DNA of 64,000 nucleotides, from positions 152,748-216,747 of the forward strand of contig CANFUE010000001.1 in the NCBI GenBank assembly GCA_947450115.1, read 5' to 3'. The position numbers and the translations under genes were made by a program. Positions 17,105 through 26,215 of this stretch are shown here, piece after piece (within the stretch, counting starts at the first letter, position 1; every line of letters starts with the position of its first letter). Source of the stretch: Acidimicrobiaceae bacterium. GTDB lineage: Bacteria > Actinomycetota > Acidimicrobiia > Acidimicrobiales > Ilumatobacteraceae. Under the pieces are notes generated by a model, which saw only the letters and a list, made by a program, of their open reading frames with translations, was not told the DNA's origin and searched no databases.

Positions 17105-17935
17105 ATGCGCTCACGCCTCCTCCTCCTTTGCTTATCTGCTTGCCTTCTTGGATTTGCCGCACCATCAGACATCGCATATGCCGTTGCGAGCGACATCGAC
17201 GTCACGGGCAACGTTGTGGGCAACACCATCATTGCTGGGGTCACTTTTAACTCCGATAGCACATCCACAGAATCGCGTTGTACGTGGAATACCACCGTCA
17301 TCTCCGATACCAAGTACGAACCATATTCATTTATGGTGCGTGATGGCATTACCTATCGTTGGTACGTCCGCACGTGTGCATCTGCCATTCCTGGCCAGCC
17401 CTACACGCTGACCTTCCATTGGATCCCAGTGATCTCTGAATCAACATTGGCTGAACAAGCATCTGCTCATTCCTGGAATACATTGCCGGTTCCTTTTGTG
17501 AATACCGCGCCACCCGCTCATCGCGCACTCGTCAAGTTGCCCATGTGGTGGTGGGTAACAACAAGTTCTTGGCGCACCATTTCTACGACTGCATGGATAC
17601 CTACGCCGCGCGGAATAGTGACTGTTACTGTCACCGCAAAGCCGAACATACTTCTCGTGAACCCCGGTGATTCTTCGGCAACAAACAATGGAAAATTTAC
17701 ATGTGCTGGCCCTGGCAGAGCATGGCGCGAAAGCGACGGCGACGATGCAAAAAGTAATTGCATGTACAGCTATGAGCACAGTTCCTCGCGCAACACATTG
17801 AATGCAAGTGTCGCCATTCGGTGGTCTATTTCTTGGAAATCAAACCTCGGTAAAAGCGGAACTCTTCCTTCGGTGACAACAACTCGTCACCTTCCCGTCA
17901 CCGTGGGAGAAATTCAGGCGCTGGTTACTGAATAA
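17105..17935 (+). CDS. Secreted protein of unknown function
   Basis: A 276-residue protein with a clear signal peptide (MRSRLLLLCLSACLLGFAAP, cleavage around residue 26-30). Its secreted part is tryptophan-rich (MWWWVTTSSWRT) with a C-terminal CAGPG and cysteine pair. It resembles an actinobacterial class of secreted proteins with a WV..S.W / VTVTA / CxGPG pattern that I cannot name more closely. I start at ATG 17105. An upstream in-frame GTG/TTG/ATG lead adds a hydrophobic stretch that does not improve the signal peptide. Its stop abuts the convergent PPOX gene. Confidence 0.65.
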   Translation: MRSRLLLLCLSACLLGFAAPSDIAYAVASDIDVTGNVVGNTIIAGVTFNSDSTSTESRCTWNTTVISDTKYEPYSFMVRDGITYRWYVRTCASAIPGQPYTLTFHWIPVISESTLAEQASAHSWNTLPVPFVNTAPPAHRALVKLPMWWWVTTSSWRTISTTAWIPTPRGIVTVTVTAKPNILLVNPGDSSATNNGKFTCAGPGRAWRESDGDDAKSNCMYSYEHSSSRNTLNASVAIRWSISWKSNLGKSGTLPSVTTTRHLPVTVGEIQALVTE

Positions 17936-18292
17936 TTACGCCGAGGCAATGGGTCGCACGGGGCGATGCCACACCGCTGAGTACGGAACCACGCAAATAC
18001 TTGCGCCATCTTCACGCGAGCGCACCGTGGCATTTCCATCGGCAATCACCGTGTGGTCATCGAACTCTTCTCCCCCGCCAATGTGTGGTGGCCACAGCAA
18101 GGTTGCTTTCCCATTAACCGCCACGTTGTCGGCACTGCGCCTGCCGACCGCTGCCACCAAGGTATTTTCCTCGGACACAAAGGTCACTGCCCGCAGGTGC
18201 GCCTCACCCTCGGGGCTGACGGTAATGAGGTACCCAAAGGGTCTGCGGGACACTGCTTTTGCCAAGTTGGCTGGATCTATCGTCACACTCAC
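17936..18292 (-). CDS. Pyridoxamine 5'-phosphate oxidase-like (PPOX) family protein
   Basis: A 118-residue split-barrel flavin/F420-binding fold protein. RPFGYLITVSPEGEAHLRAV is the usual PPOX beta-hairpin and NVAVNGKATLLWPP the second strand region. The GTG at 18292 is the start. No catalytic substrate is identifiable; related proteins bind FMN or F420 and reduce or cleave small molecules. It is divergent from the next gene with 23 bases between start codons, and convergent with the secreted protein gene. Confidence 0.7.
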   Translation of the reverse strand: MSVTIDPANLAKAVSRRPFGYLITVSPEGEAHLRAVTFVSEENTLVAAVGRRSADNVAVNGKATLLWPPHIGGGEEFDDHTVIADGNATVRSREDGASICVVPYSAVWHRPVRPIASA

Positions 18293-18315
18293 GCTCTACA
18301 ACCTATAGTGGCGCC

Positions 18316-18903
18316 GTGACTTCCTCCCGCGACCTCATCATTTTGGAACGCCGTTTTGTGAATGCCCTCGCCGCCACCAGCGACGAAGCCATCACCGCAG
18401 CGGCTCTAGCCCTCGAAGAAAACCTGCAAACAGTGCTCGCCCAAAGCGCCGGCCTGAGCGATGGCGCCTTCGACGACCCCGAGACCCTGGCAAGTGCCAT
18501 TCGCGAAGGGTCCACACGACGTAAATGTGCTGGCGATGTATGTGTTGTTTTGTGCGAGCCCTGCACACAGCACTGTATTGAAGTACTTGCCGGTGCAGCC
18601 GATGACCCATCGCTCGACGACCTCAATGCCATTTTGCCTGAAGCCATTGAAAAGTTTGGCGTGGAAATGGTGAAGCTCATGGTGGTGCAGTACTCACTGA
18701 GTTTGGCCGGTTTCAAGAAACTCATTCAGTCCGATGAAAAATGGGCGCTGCCAGTATCGCCTTCTGCACTCACTGCAGTTCGCGTTGCCGACGAAGCAGA
18801 ACAAGCAGCTAAGCGTGCACTGCGTAATGAACGCAAAGAAAAAGAAAAAGCTCAGAAAAAAATAGCAGCAGAACAGCGTGCTGCAGCTAAAAACCGCCGC
18901 TAA
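18316..18903 (+). CDS. Unknown soluble protein with Cys cluster and basic coiled-coil tail
   Basis: A 195-residue protein starting at GTG 18316 (reads VTSSRDLIILERR). A TTG 57 bases upstream lies inside the divergent gene. A middle segment has five cysteines in about 20 residues (RRKCAGDVCVVLCEPCTQHC, around residues 70-90), spaced like a metal or Fe-S site. The C-terminal 45 residues form a lysine/alanine/glutamate-rich helix (ERKEKEKAQKKIAAEQRA). I do not recognise the family. Cluster binding plus nucleic-acid contact is a guess from composition only. Confidence 0.55.
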   Translation: MTSSRDLIILERRFVNALAATSDEAITAAALALEENLQTVLAQSAGLSDGAFDDPETLASAIREGSTRRKCAGDVCVVLCEPCTQHCIEVLAGAADDPSLDDLNAILPEAIEKFGVEMVKLMVVQYSLSLAGFKKLIQSDEKWALPVSPSALTAVRVADEAEQAAKRALRNERKEKEKAQKKIAAEQRAAAKNRR

Positions 18904-18907
18904 AGAA

Positions 18908-19687
18908 CTAGTGCGGGGTCACAATGCGCAAGCATTGAATGCCATCGAATACTCCAGGCACAAGAACCACTGTGTATTGCGGGTATGCATTTGCACATTG
19001 CCCAAAAGGCATTTTGATACGAGCGGCGTCGAGTGTTCCTGACGTTCTGGCAATGGGCCAGTCACCTTTGATGTCGTCAACTTTGAGCTGAGGAGAAATT
19101 TGACTTGGTTTCACAACGCCGTTGTATGTGCCTGTTTCGTCGAGTTGTGATGTGCGTAATTTCAAATTATCAACAGAAACTTGAAGCCCATCGACAACAG
19201 TTTTCGCTGCGTCTAGATCGGAGCGCAGCGTTGACGTTGCCTTTTCATTTACTGAAATGCGCTCGGCGAGATTGCTGAGAGATGTTTTAGCTGTCGCAAG
19301 ATCGGCGTCGAGAGTTTTCACCAAGCCCGCTACTTCGCTCAAAGTAGCAGCAGTTGCTTTACCATTTTCGGTGAGCGTGCCAACCGCATCTTCAAGAGCC
19401 GTGAGTCGTATATCGATCTCTGGATCAATTGGTGCAACTTCGCCATCGGGCGGATTGTTGGTTCCTGGCACATCGACCACCGTGTCGGATGTTTCATCGG
19501 TTGTCGGAGAAGTTGTTGTGCTTCCAGAAGCACCGCCTGGCGGCGTCGTAACGCCGATGGCATCGGTTAGTGCACTAAAGGCGTTGACCTGCCCAAGAAC
19601 AGAAACAGTGGCAAGCAAAACCCCAACGAGCGCGAAGCCCGACAAAATAGTGCGTGAAGTGGGCCGGTTGAAATGGCGAGGTGTCAT
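18908..19687 (-). CDS. Membrane-anchored coiled-coil protein, unknown function
   Basis: A 259-residue protein with an N-terminal anchor (about 12-33, TILSGFALVGVLLATVSVLG) and a Gly/Ser/Thr/Pro-rich linker (48-85). A long heptad-pattern coiled coil at 90-180 contains LVKTLDADLATAKTSLSNL, followed by a small C-terminal globular region with two cysteines (GQCANAYPQY and GIQCLRIV). The layout suggests an extracytoplasmic stalk with a tip domain. No named family is recognised. The stop is five bases from the convergent neighbour. Confidence 0.6.
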   Translation of the reverse strand: MTPRHFNRPTSRTILSGFALVGVLLATVSVLGQVNAFSALTDAIGVTTPPGGASGSTTTSPTTDETSDTVVDVPGTNNPPDGEVAPIDPEIDIRLTALEDAVGTLTENGKATAATLSEVAGLVKTLDADLATAKTSLSNLAERISVNEKATSTLRSDLDAAKTVVDGLQVSVDNLKLRTSQLDETGTYNGVVKPSQISPQLKVDDIKGDWPIARTSGTLDAARIKMPFGQCANAYPQYTVVLVPGVFDGIQCLRIVTPH

Positions 19688-19731
19688 CCCCGTACCGTAC
19701 GCCCCCGGTGTTCAGAACCTTTCCAGAGCCG

Positions 19732-20124
19732 TTAATGCCGGCCGAGTACCCGTTCTGGGGTGAGCACTATGCCAATACGCACAGTGTTTGCAGGGTCAAA
19801 GGCTTTACCGTCAACATGCCCGTGTTTGCGCACCACTTCGTCGCGAAGTTCCATATTGGGGTCGTCCTCCACGTGTAAAGCCCCCCGTAATTCGACGTAG
19901 TGAGAAGAATTCGTTGGGTCGATGACCGATAAAGAACCCTTACCGGAGCGCAGCGCATCAACGTGTTTTTGGCGCCCGGCATGTGTGCTGACCCATACTT
20001 TTCCGTCACGCCACACAAACCACACAGGTGTGGAATGTGCATATCCATCGGATCCGGCAATGGAAAGCGTTCCCGTTACTGGCTCGGCCAAAATACGCGC
20101 TGCGTTGTCGTTCATTGTAAGCAT
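19732..20124 (-). CDS. PPOX class F420-dependent oxidoreductase-like protein
   Basis: A 130-residue split-barrel protein with motifs AHSTPVWFVWRDGKVWVST and GKGSLSVIDPTNSSHYVELRG, typical of the F420-dependent class. It probably reduces a small substrate with F420H2 or FMN. I choose ATG 20124 (MLTMNDNA), which has a run of five G residues five bases upstream, over the GTG at 20145. It is divergent from the dihydropyrimidinase gene with 68 bases between the starts. Confidence 0.75.
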   Translation of the reverse strand: MLTMNDNAARILAEPVTGTLSIAGSDGYAHSTPVWFVWRDGKVWVSTHAGRQKHVDALRSGKGSLSVIDPTNSSHYVELRGALHVEDDPNMELRDEVVRKHGHVDGKAFDPANTVRIGIVLTPERVLGRH

Positions 20125-20192
20125 TGGAACCCCCTTGTTGATCACTGTAGCCGTAGTGAAGAGACCACTTTAAATATCGGTACGATCTCTCT

Positions 20193-21617
20193 ATGGCTCG
20201 CATACTCATCATCAACGGCACCATTGTGAGCCCAAGTGGCCGCTATGCAAGCGATGTGTTCATTGATGGTGAAACCATTCAAGCTATTTTTCAACCCGGT
20301 CAAGCAGCTGCTCTCGGCATCGTTGCCGACAAGGTCATCGATGCAACAGGCAAGTACGTCATTCCTGGTGGAGTTGATGTGCATACACACATGGAACTTC
20401 CCATGGGCCCTATTGAAGCAACCGACACTTTTGAAACAGGTTCCAACGCTGCGGCCTGGGGTGGCATCACCACCATCGTCGACATGGCGCTGCAACGCAA
20501 AGGTGAAAACATTCAAGATGGTCTGGCTGCATGGCATCAAAAAGCTGCAGGCAACTGCTCTATCGATTACGCCTTTCATCAAATCATGGGCGACATCCAC
20601 GAACAAAGTTTGAAAGACATGACCTACCTCGTAGAACACGAGGGTGTCACGTCGTTTAAATTATTTATGGCGTATCCCGATACCTACTACAGCGACGATG
20701 GGCAAATACTTCGCGCCATGCAAGAAGCAAGCAACAACGGTGCAGTCATCATGATGCACGCCGAAAATGGCATGGCTATCGATGTACTTGTTCAGCAACA
20801 TCTGGCACGAGGTGAAACCGACCCCGTATTTCACTCCATCAGCCGACCCAGTTTGCTTGAAGGCGAAGCAACGCATCGCGCCATTGTGCTCAGCCAAGTA
20901 GCGGGCAATGTTCCGCTCTACATCGTGCACATGTCTGCCTCGGAAGCACTCAACGAAGTTGCTCGTGCTCAGCATGAAGGTCTCAACGTCTTTGCGGAAA
21001 CTTGCCCGCAGTATTTGTATCTCACGTTGGAAGATCACCTCTCGCAGCCAAATTTCGAAGGTGCCAAGTTTGTGTGTAGCCCCCCTATTCGTTCACGGCA
21101 CGACCACCATCATCACCAAAGTGATTTGTGGAAGGGTCTGCGCATGAACGAGCTCGCCGTGGTGAGCACCGACCACTGCCCGTTCTGTTTCAAAGACCAA
21201 AAAACACTCGGCCGCAACGACTTCTCAAAGATCCCCAATGGTTTGCCCGGTGTTGAACATCGCATGGAACTCATCTACCAGGGCGTAGTTCTTGGCGAAC
21301 TCTCTCTTGAACGCTGGGTAGAAACGTGTTGCACCACACCAGCGCGCATGTTTGGTATGTACCCCAAAAAAGGCATCATTGCCCCCGGGGCCGATGCCGA
21401 CATCGTGGTATGGGACCCACATCAAAAAACCACCATTGGCATCAACGGTAAGCACCACATGAATACCGACTACAGCGCATTTGAAGGAACAGTTATTGAC
21501 GGCAAGGTCGACACGGTGTTGTCGCGCGGCATGGTCGTTGTGGAAAATGACACGTTTACTGGTCGCAAAGGTCACGGCAAATACGTGAAGCGCGACCTCT
21601 GCCAATACCTACACTGA
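20193..21617 (+). CDS. hydA: Dihydropyrimidinase (D-hydantoinase)
   Basis: A 474-residue amidohydrolase with all metal-site residues: HxH at 64/66 (VDVHTHMEL), the carbamylated lysine at 156 (TSFKLFMAYPD), His189 (MMHAENG), His246 (YIVHMSAS) and Asp327 (VSTDHCPF). It hydrolyses 5,6-dihydropyrimidines to N-carbamoyl-beta-amino acids in reductive pyrimidine breakdown. The next gene encodes a semialdehyde dehydrogenase, fitting this pathway, although no beta-ureidopropionase is present here. An oddity is the histidine-rich HDHHHHQ at 304-310, in a loop before the last metal ligand. Confidence 0.92.
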   Translation: MARILIINGTIVSPSGRYASDVFIDGETIQAIFQPGQAAALGIVADKVIDATGKYVIPGGVDVHTHMELPMGPIEATDTFETGSNAAAWGGITTIVDMALQRKGENIQDGLAAWHQKAAGNCSIDYAFHQIMGDIHEQSLKDMTYLVEHEGVTSFKLFMAYPDTYYSDDGQILRAMQEASNNGAVIMMHAENGMAIDVLVQQHLARGETDPVFHSISRPSLLEGEATHRAIVLSQVAGNVPLYIVHMSASEALNEVARAQHEGLNVFAETCPQYLYLTLEDHLSQPNFEGAKFVCSPPIRSRHDHHHHQSDLWKGLRMNELAVVSTDHCPFCFKDQKTLGRNDFSKIPNGLPGVEHRMELIYQGVVLGELSLERWVETCCTTPARMFGMYPKKGIIAPGADADIVVWDPHQKTTIGINGKHHMNTDYSAFEGTVIDGKVDTVLSRGMVVVENDTFTGRKGHGKYVKRDLCQYLH

Positions 21618-21654
21618 TCTTCTCTTTCGTAATCTCACACAGACTGAAGGCATT

Positions 21655-23139
21655 ATGAACCGCATCTCGCATTGGATCAATGGCACCGTCGTTGCAGGCA
21701 CCTCTGGCAAGTCGGGAAAAGTTTTTAACCCAGCCACTGGTGAGCAAACAGCTGCTGTCGACTTTGCCTCCATTGTAGAAGTCGATGCGGCAGTTGCCAG
21801 TGCTGCTGCAGCATTCCCCGATTGGCGAGCTACCAACTTGTCACGTCGCGCGGAAGTGATGTTCCACATGCGTGAACTTGTCGACGTCAATCGCAAAGAA
21901 CTAGCCGCCATGTTGAGCGCCGAGCACGGCAAAGTACTGTCCGATGCATTGGGCGAAGTTGCCCGTGGATTGGAAAACATTGAATATGCCTGCGGTATTC
22001 CCAATCTCTTGAAGGGCGGCTATAGCGAGCAAGCTTCTGCCGGAGTAGATGTGTACAACATTCGCCAACCTCTTGGCGTTGTTGCCGGTATCACCCCGTT
22101 CAACTTTCCAGCAATGGTGCCCATGTGGATGTTTGCCAATGCATTGGGTTGCGGCAACACGTTCATTTTGAAGCCAAGCGAAAAAGACCCATCGGTCACC
22201 ATGTTCATTGCCGAGTTGTTAAAGCAAGCCGGCCTTCCCGACGGCTGCTTCAACGTTGTGCACGGCGACAAGGTGGCAGTCGACCGCATACTTGATCACC
22301 CCGACATTGCAGCAATTTCATTTGTGGGTTCAACGCCCATTGCAAAATACATTTACGAAACCGGCACACGAAACGGAAAGCGTGTTCAAGCTTTAGGTGG
22401 CGCAAAAAACCATATGCTCGTGCTTCCCGATGCCGACCTCAATATGGCTGCCGACGCTGCGGTCAGTGCTGCTTATGGTTCTGCGGGCGAACGTTGCATG
22501 GCCATTTCTGTATTGCTTGCACACGACTCCATCGCCGACGCACTCATTTCCAAAATTGAAGAGCGCATCCCCAACATCACTGTTGGTGCAGGCGACGACC
22601 CTACGAGCGAAATGGGCCCGCTCATCACCGGTGAACATCGCGACAAGGTAGCTACGTACATTGCAGGCGCTACGCAAGAAGGCGCAACGCTCGTGGTTGA
22701 TGGGCGCACCGATGTTCCTGCACAAGGCTTCTACTTGAAGCCAAGCCTCATCGACAATGTCGCACCTGGCATGAAGTGTTACGACGATGAAATTTTTGGT
22801 CCGGTCTTGTCGGTTGTTCGTGTGAAGAGCTACGACGAAGGCGTTCAACTCATCAACAACAACCTCTATGGCAATGGCACGGCAATTTTCACTCGCGATG
22901 GCGGAGCTGCTCGTCAGTTCCAGTTCGACATCAACGTGGGCATGGTAGGCATCAACGTTCCAGTTCCGGTGCCTGTGTCGTACTACTCATTTGGCGGTTG
23001 GAAATCGAGCCTCTTTGGCGATCAACATATGTACGGCCCAGAAGGCATTAACTTCTACACCCGTTCCAAAGTTGTTACTTCGCGCTGGCCAGACCCGCGC
23101 ACGTCAACGGTTGATCTTGGGTTCCCGCAGAACCGTTAA
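21655..23139 (+). CDS. mmsA: CoA-acylating methylmalonate/malonate-semialdehyde dehydrogenase
   Basis: A 494-residue aldehyde dehydrogenase with the catalytic cysteine in GSAGERCMAISV and the family-specific segment GGAKNHMLVLPDADL. These identify the CoA-dependent MMSDH subfamily rather than general ALDHs. It converts malonate semialdehyde or methylmalonate semialdehyde to acetyl- or propionyl-CoA. It starts 37 bases after hydA with an upstream GAAGG. With the facing aminotransferase it can complete beta-alanine degradation. Valine breakdown is the alternative role. Confidence 0.93.
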   Translation: MNRISHWINGTVVAGTSGKSGKVFNPATGEQTAAVDFASIVEVDAAVASAAAAFPDWRATNLSRRAEVMFHMRELVDVNRKELAAMLSAEHGKVLSDALGEVARGLENIEYACGIPNLLKGGYSEQASAGVDVYNIRQPLGVVAGITPFNFPAMVPMWMFANALGCGNTFILKPSEKDPSVTMFIAELLKQAGLPDGCFNVVHGDKVAVDRILDHPDIAAISFVGSTPIAKYIYETGTRNGKRVQALGGAKNHMLVLPDADLNMAADAAVSAAYGSAGERCMAISVLLAHDSIADALISKIEERIPNITVGAGDDPTSEMGPLITGEHRDKVATYIAGATQEGATLVVDGRTDVPAQGFYLKPSLIDNVAPGMKCYDDEIFGPVLSVVRVKSYDEGVQLINNNLYGNGTAIFTRDGGAARQFQFDINVGMVGINVPVPVPVSYYSFGGWKSSLFGDQHMYGPEGINFYTRSKVVTSRWPDPRTSTVDLGFPQNR

Positions 23140-23147
23140 GTTCTCAG

Positions 23148-24503
23148 TTATTTGCCCGTGTAAAAAGCATCAGCAACATCGAGTGCCTCATCGATAATGG
23201 CTAAACCATCACGCAATTCCTGATCGGAAATGACGAGTGGTGGCACCACGTGCAATCGATTGAAGTGTGTAAATGGCCACAGGTTTTTTGCCTTGCACGC
23301 TGCCGCTAGATCGCCCATTGGTTGCGCGGCAGGCCCTGATGCATTGAAGGGAACAAGTGGTTCACGCGTTTCACGATCGCGCACCAGCTCAATTGCCCAA
23401 AACACGCCCAAGCCACGAACATCGCCCACGCTTGGATGTTTTGCTTTTAATTTTTCAAGCTCTGGCCCAATGATGTCTGCGCCCAAATGCCGGGCATGCT
23501 CCACGATCTTTTCTTCTTTGAAAATATTGATGGAGGCAACGGCCGATGCACATGCAAGCGGGTGACCGCTATAGGTCAGACCACCGGGGTATGGCTTTTG
23601 ACGGAAGGTTTCAGAGATGCGATCAGAAATAATGACGCCACCCAATGGCAAGTAACCCGAGTTCACGCCTTTAGCGAAGCAGATGAGATCGGGAGCAACA
23701 TTCCAATGGTCAACTGCAAACCATTCACCGCAGCGACCAAAACCCGACATCACTTCATCGCAAATCATCACGATGCCAGTGCGATCGCAAATGTCACGGA
23801 CACCTTGCAAATAACCCGGTGGTGGTACCAAAATTCCGTTGGTACCTACAACGCTTTCTAAAACAATGGCGGCAATATTGTTTGCACCTTCCACCATAAC
23901 GACGTCTTCAAGATGCTGTAGTGCGCGTTCGCTTTCTTCAATGTCGCTTTGTGAATAGAACTGCGAACGGTATGGGTATGGCCCCCAGAATTTAATGATT
24001 CCCGTGGTTGATGGCTCACTGCCCCAACGTCGCGGGTCACCGGTCAATTGAATAGCCGCTGCGGTTCCACCGTGGTAACTGCGATACGCAGAAAGCACTT
24101 TGTGGCGGCCTGTGTGAACACGCGCCATACGTATTGCGTTTTCTGTTGCCTCTGCCCCGCCGTTGGTGAAAAAAACCATGTTCAAGTCACCAGGAGCGAG
24201 TTCACAAATGAGTCGTGCTGCTTCACTGCGCGCATCGTTGGCATGTATTGGAGAAATGGTGCACAAGCGATCTGCATATTCTTTAATTGCTGCAATAAGT
24301 TTTGGATGCTGGTGGCCAATATTGACGTTGACGAGTTGGCTCGAAAAGTCGAGGTACTTGCGCCCTGTTTCATCCCAAAACCATGAACCTTCGCCGCCAG
24401 CAACCACCAATGGATTCAATGTGCTTTGCGCCGACCACGAGTGAAAGACGTGTTGACGGTCGTTAGCAAAAGCCTGCGATGGATTGGTGTCGAGAATGGC
24501 CAT
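23148..24503 (-). CDS. Class III omega-aminotransferase (beta-alanine:pyruvate type)
   Basis: A 451-residue PLP enzyme with TNGGAEATENAIRMARVHTG, the DEVMSGFGRCGEW PLP-contacting Asp region, and the lysine that binds PLP in CFAKGVNSGYLPLGG. It belongs to the aspartate aminotransferase superfamily class III. Beta-alanine, 4-aminobutyrate or a related omega-amine is the likely donor. Conversion of beta-alanine to malonate semialdehyde would supply mmsA, whose stop is 8 bases away in convergent orientation. It lies 9 bases downstream of fhs on the same strand, at the end of the livJHMGF-fhs series. Confidence 0.87.
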   Translation of the reverse strand: MAILDTNPSQAFANDRQHVFHSWSAQSTLNPLVVAGGEGSWFWDETGRKYLDFSSQLVNVNIGHQHPKLIAAIKEYADRLCTISPIHANDARSEAARLICELAPGDLNMVFFTNGGAEATENAIRMARVHTGRHKVLSAYRSYHGGTAAAIQLTGDPRRWGSEPSTTGIIKFWGPYPYRSQFYSQSDIEESERALQHLEDVVMVEGANNIAAIVLESVVGTNGILVPPPGYLQGVRDICDRTGIVMICDEVMSGFGRCGEWFAVDHWNVAPDLICFAKGVNSGYLPLGGVIISDRISETFRQKPYPGGLTYSGHPLACASAVASINIFKEEKIVEHARHLGADIIGPELEKLKAKHPSVGDVRGLGVFWAIELVRDRETREPLVPFNASGPAAQPMGDLAAACKAKNLWPFTHFNRLHVVPPLVISDQELRDGLAIIDEALDVADAFYTGK

Positions 24504-24512
24504 GTGAAAAGA

Positions 24513-26210
24513 CTAGAACAGCCCGACGACATTGCCCTCGTCGTCGAGGTCAATGCTTTCAGCAGCAGGCGCAGAGCCGAGACCTGGCATGGTGCTCATA
24601 TCGCCGCAGATGGGGTACACAAAGCCCGCCCCCACCGAGGCGCGCACTTCACGTACACGTAAAATATGGCCTGTTGGTGCACCTTTCAAAGTGGGGTCGG
24701 CCGAAATACTGAGGTGCGTTTTAGCAATACACACTGGCAAATTGCCCATCCCCAGATTTTCATACCGATCAAGCTGTTCGCTCGCTAACTCGGAATACTC
24801 CACACTGGCTGCACCGTAAATAGTGCTGGCCACTTTTTCAATTTTTTCGCGAAGTGAAAACGAGTCGGGGTACAACATGGAAAATGTGGTAGGTTCGTTG
24901 CACGCTTCTACTACTGCATGCGCAAGTTCAATAGCACCTGCTCCACCGTCGGCAAAATGCGTACACACAGCAACTCTTGCGCCCATCTCTTGTGCAATGC
25001 GACGAATCACTTCATGTTCACTGGCATGATCGGTGGGAAATGCATTGATTGCAACTACGGGCGAAACACCATGCACTTGCACATTTTCGATTTGCTTACG
25101 CAAATTTGCAGCTCCTGCCAAAACATGTTCTGGGTTCTCTTCTAAAAGTTCTGGCGGCAAGGGTTTCCCAGCAACAATTTTGTACTCGCCACTATGCGCT
25201 TTTAATGCACGTACAGTTGCAACAAGAACTGCGGCATCGGGCTTCAAACCCGACACTCTGCATTTAATATTGAAGAAACGCTCTGCACCCATGTCGGCAC
25301 CAAAACCTGCTTCAGTAATCACATAATCGGCCATGCGCATTGCCATCAGGTCACCCATCACTGAAGAGTTACCAGTAGCAATATTTCCAAAAGGCCCTGT
25401 GTGCACGATGACCGGTGTGTTTTCGAGGGTCTGCATGAGGTTTGGCTGCAGTGCATCTTTCAGAATTACTGCCATCGCTCCTGCTGCGCGCAATTGTTCG
25501 GCAGTTACTGCGGCACCACCTGTGGTGTAACCCACCACAATGCGACCCAAACGTTGGCGCATGTCTTTCAATGAAGTAGACAAACCGAGTAACGCCATCA
25601 CTTCGGAAGCAGCAGTGATATCGAAGCCTGTGTTGCGTTCAACTCCATCCATTTTTCCACCACGGCCAATGGCAATGGAACGAAGTGACCGATCATTCAC
25701 ATCGAGCGCGCGTCGCCATGTGATGTTGTTTGGGTCGAGGCCAAGTTCATTTCCTCGAAAGAGATGATTGTCGAGCAGTGCAGCCAACAAATTGTGTGCT
25801 GCTGTTACCGCGTGAAAGTCGCCAGTCAGGTGCAGGTTCAAGTTCTCCATGGGTACTACTTGGCTATACCCACCGCCCGCCGCCCCGCCCTTAATGCCAA
25901 ATGTGGGCCCCATTGAGGGTTGGCGCAAAGTGAGCACTGCCTTTTTGCCAATGCGCCCCATTGCCTGACCAAGACCCACCGAGGTAGTGGTTTTCCCCTC
26001 ACCCAACGGTGTTGGCGTAATGGCTGTGACCACCACATATTTGCCCAAAGGACGGCCCTGAAGAGCCCCTAAGGCTGCCAGCTTGATTTTTGCCACACCT
26101 CGGCCATATGGCTCTAAAAACTCACTAGGCAAGTTCAGTTGTTCAGCTATGTCGCTGAGCGGGGCAAGTTGTGCCTTGCGCGCAATATCGATGTCGGAAG
26201 GAAACGACAC
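24513..26210 (-). CDS. fhs: Formate-tetrahydrofolate ligase
   Basis: A 565-residue enzyme with the P-loop TPTPLGEGKTTTSVGLGQ and the family signatures AGGGYSQVVPMENLNLHLTGD and MRQRLGRIVVGYTTGG. Each is cited in part. It makes 10-formyl-tetrahydrofolate from formate, THF and ATP, feeding one-carbon metabolism. The start is GTG at 26210, five bases from the livF stop, so it is the sixth gene of the liv series. Length is typical (about 556). Confidence 0.95.
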   Translation of the reverse strand: MSFPSDIDIARKAQLAPLSDIAEQLNLPSEFLEPYGRGVAKIKLAALGALQGRPLGKYVVVTAITPTPLGEGKTTTSVGLGQAMGRIGKKAVLTLRQPSMGPTFGIKGGAAGGGYSQVVPMENLNLHLTGDFHAVTAAHNLLAALLDNHLFRGNELGLDPNNITWRRALDVNDRSLRSIAIGRGGKMDGVERNTGFDITAASEVMALLGLSTSLKDMRQRLGRIVVGYTTGGAAVTAEQLRAAGAMAVILKDALQPNLMQTLENTPVIVHTGPFGNIATGNSSVMGDLMAMRMADYVITEAGFGADMGAERFFNIKCRVSGLKPDAAVLVATVRALKAHSGEYKIVAGKPLPPELLEENPEHVLAGAANLRKQIENVQVHGVSPVVAINAFPTDHASEHEVIRRIAQEMGARVAVCTHFADGGAGAIELAHAVVEACNEPTTFSMLYPDSFSLREKIEKVASTIYGAASVEYSELASEQLDRYENLGMGNLPVCIAKTHLSISADPTLKGAPTGHILRVREVRASVGAGFVYPICGDMSTMPGLGSAPAAESIDLDDEGNVVGLF

Positions 26211-26215
26211 GGGCT

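Noticed and set aside
21090..21130. His-rich stretch in the dihydropyrimidinase considered as a cloning tag
   Set aside because: It is HDHHHH inside the enzyme, not at a terminus, and uses mixed codons.
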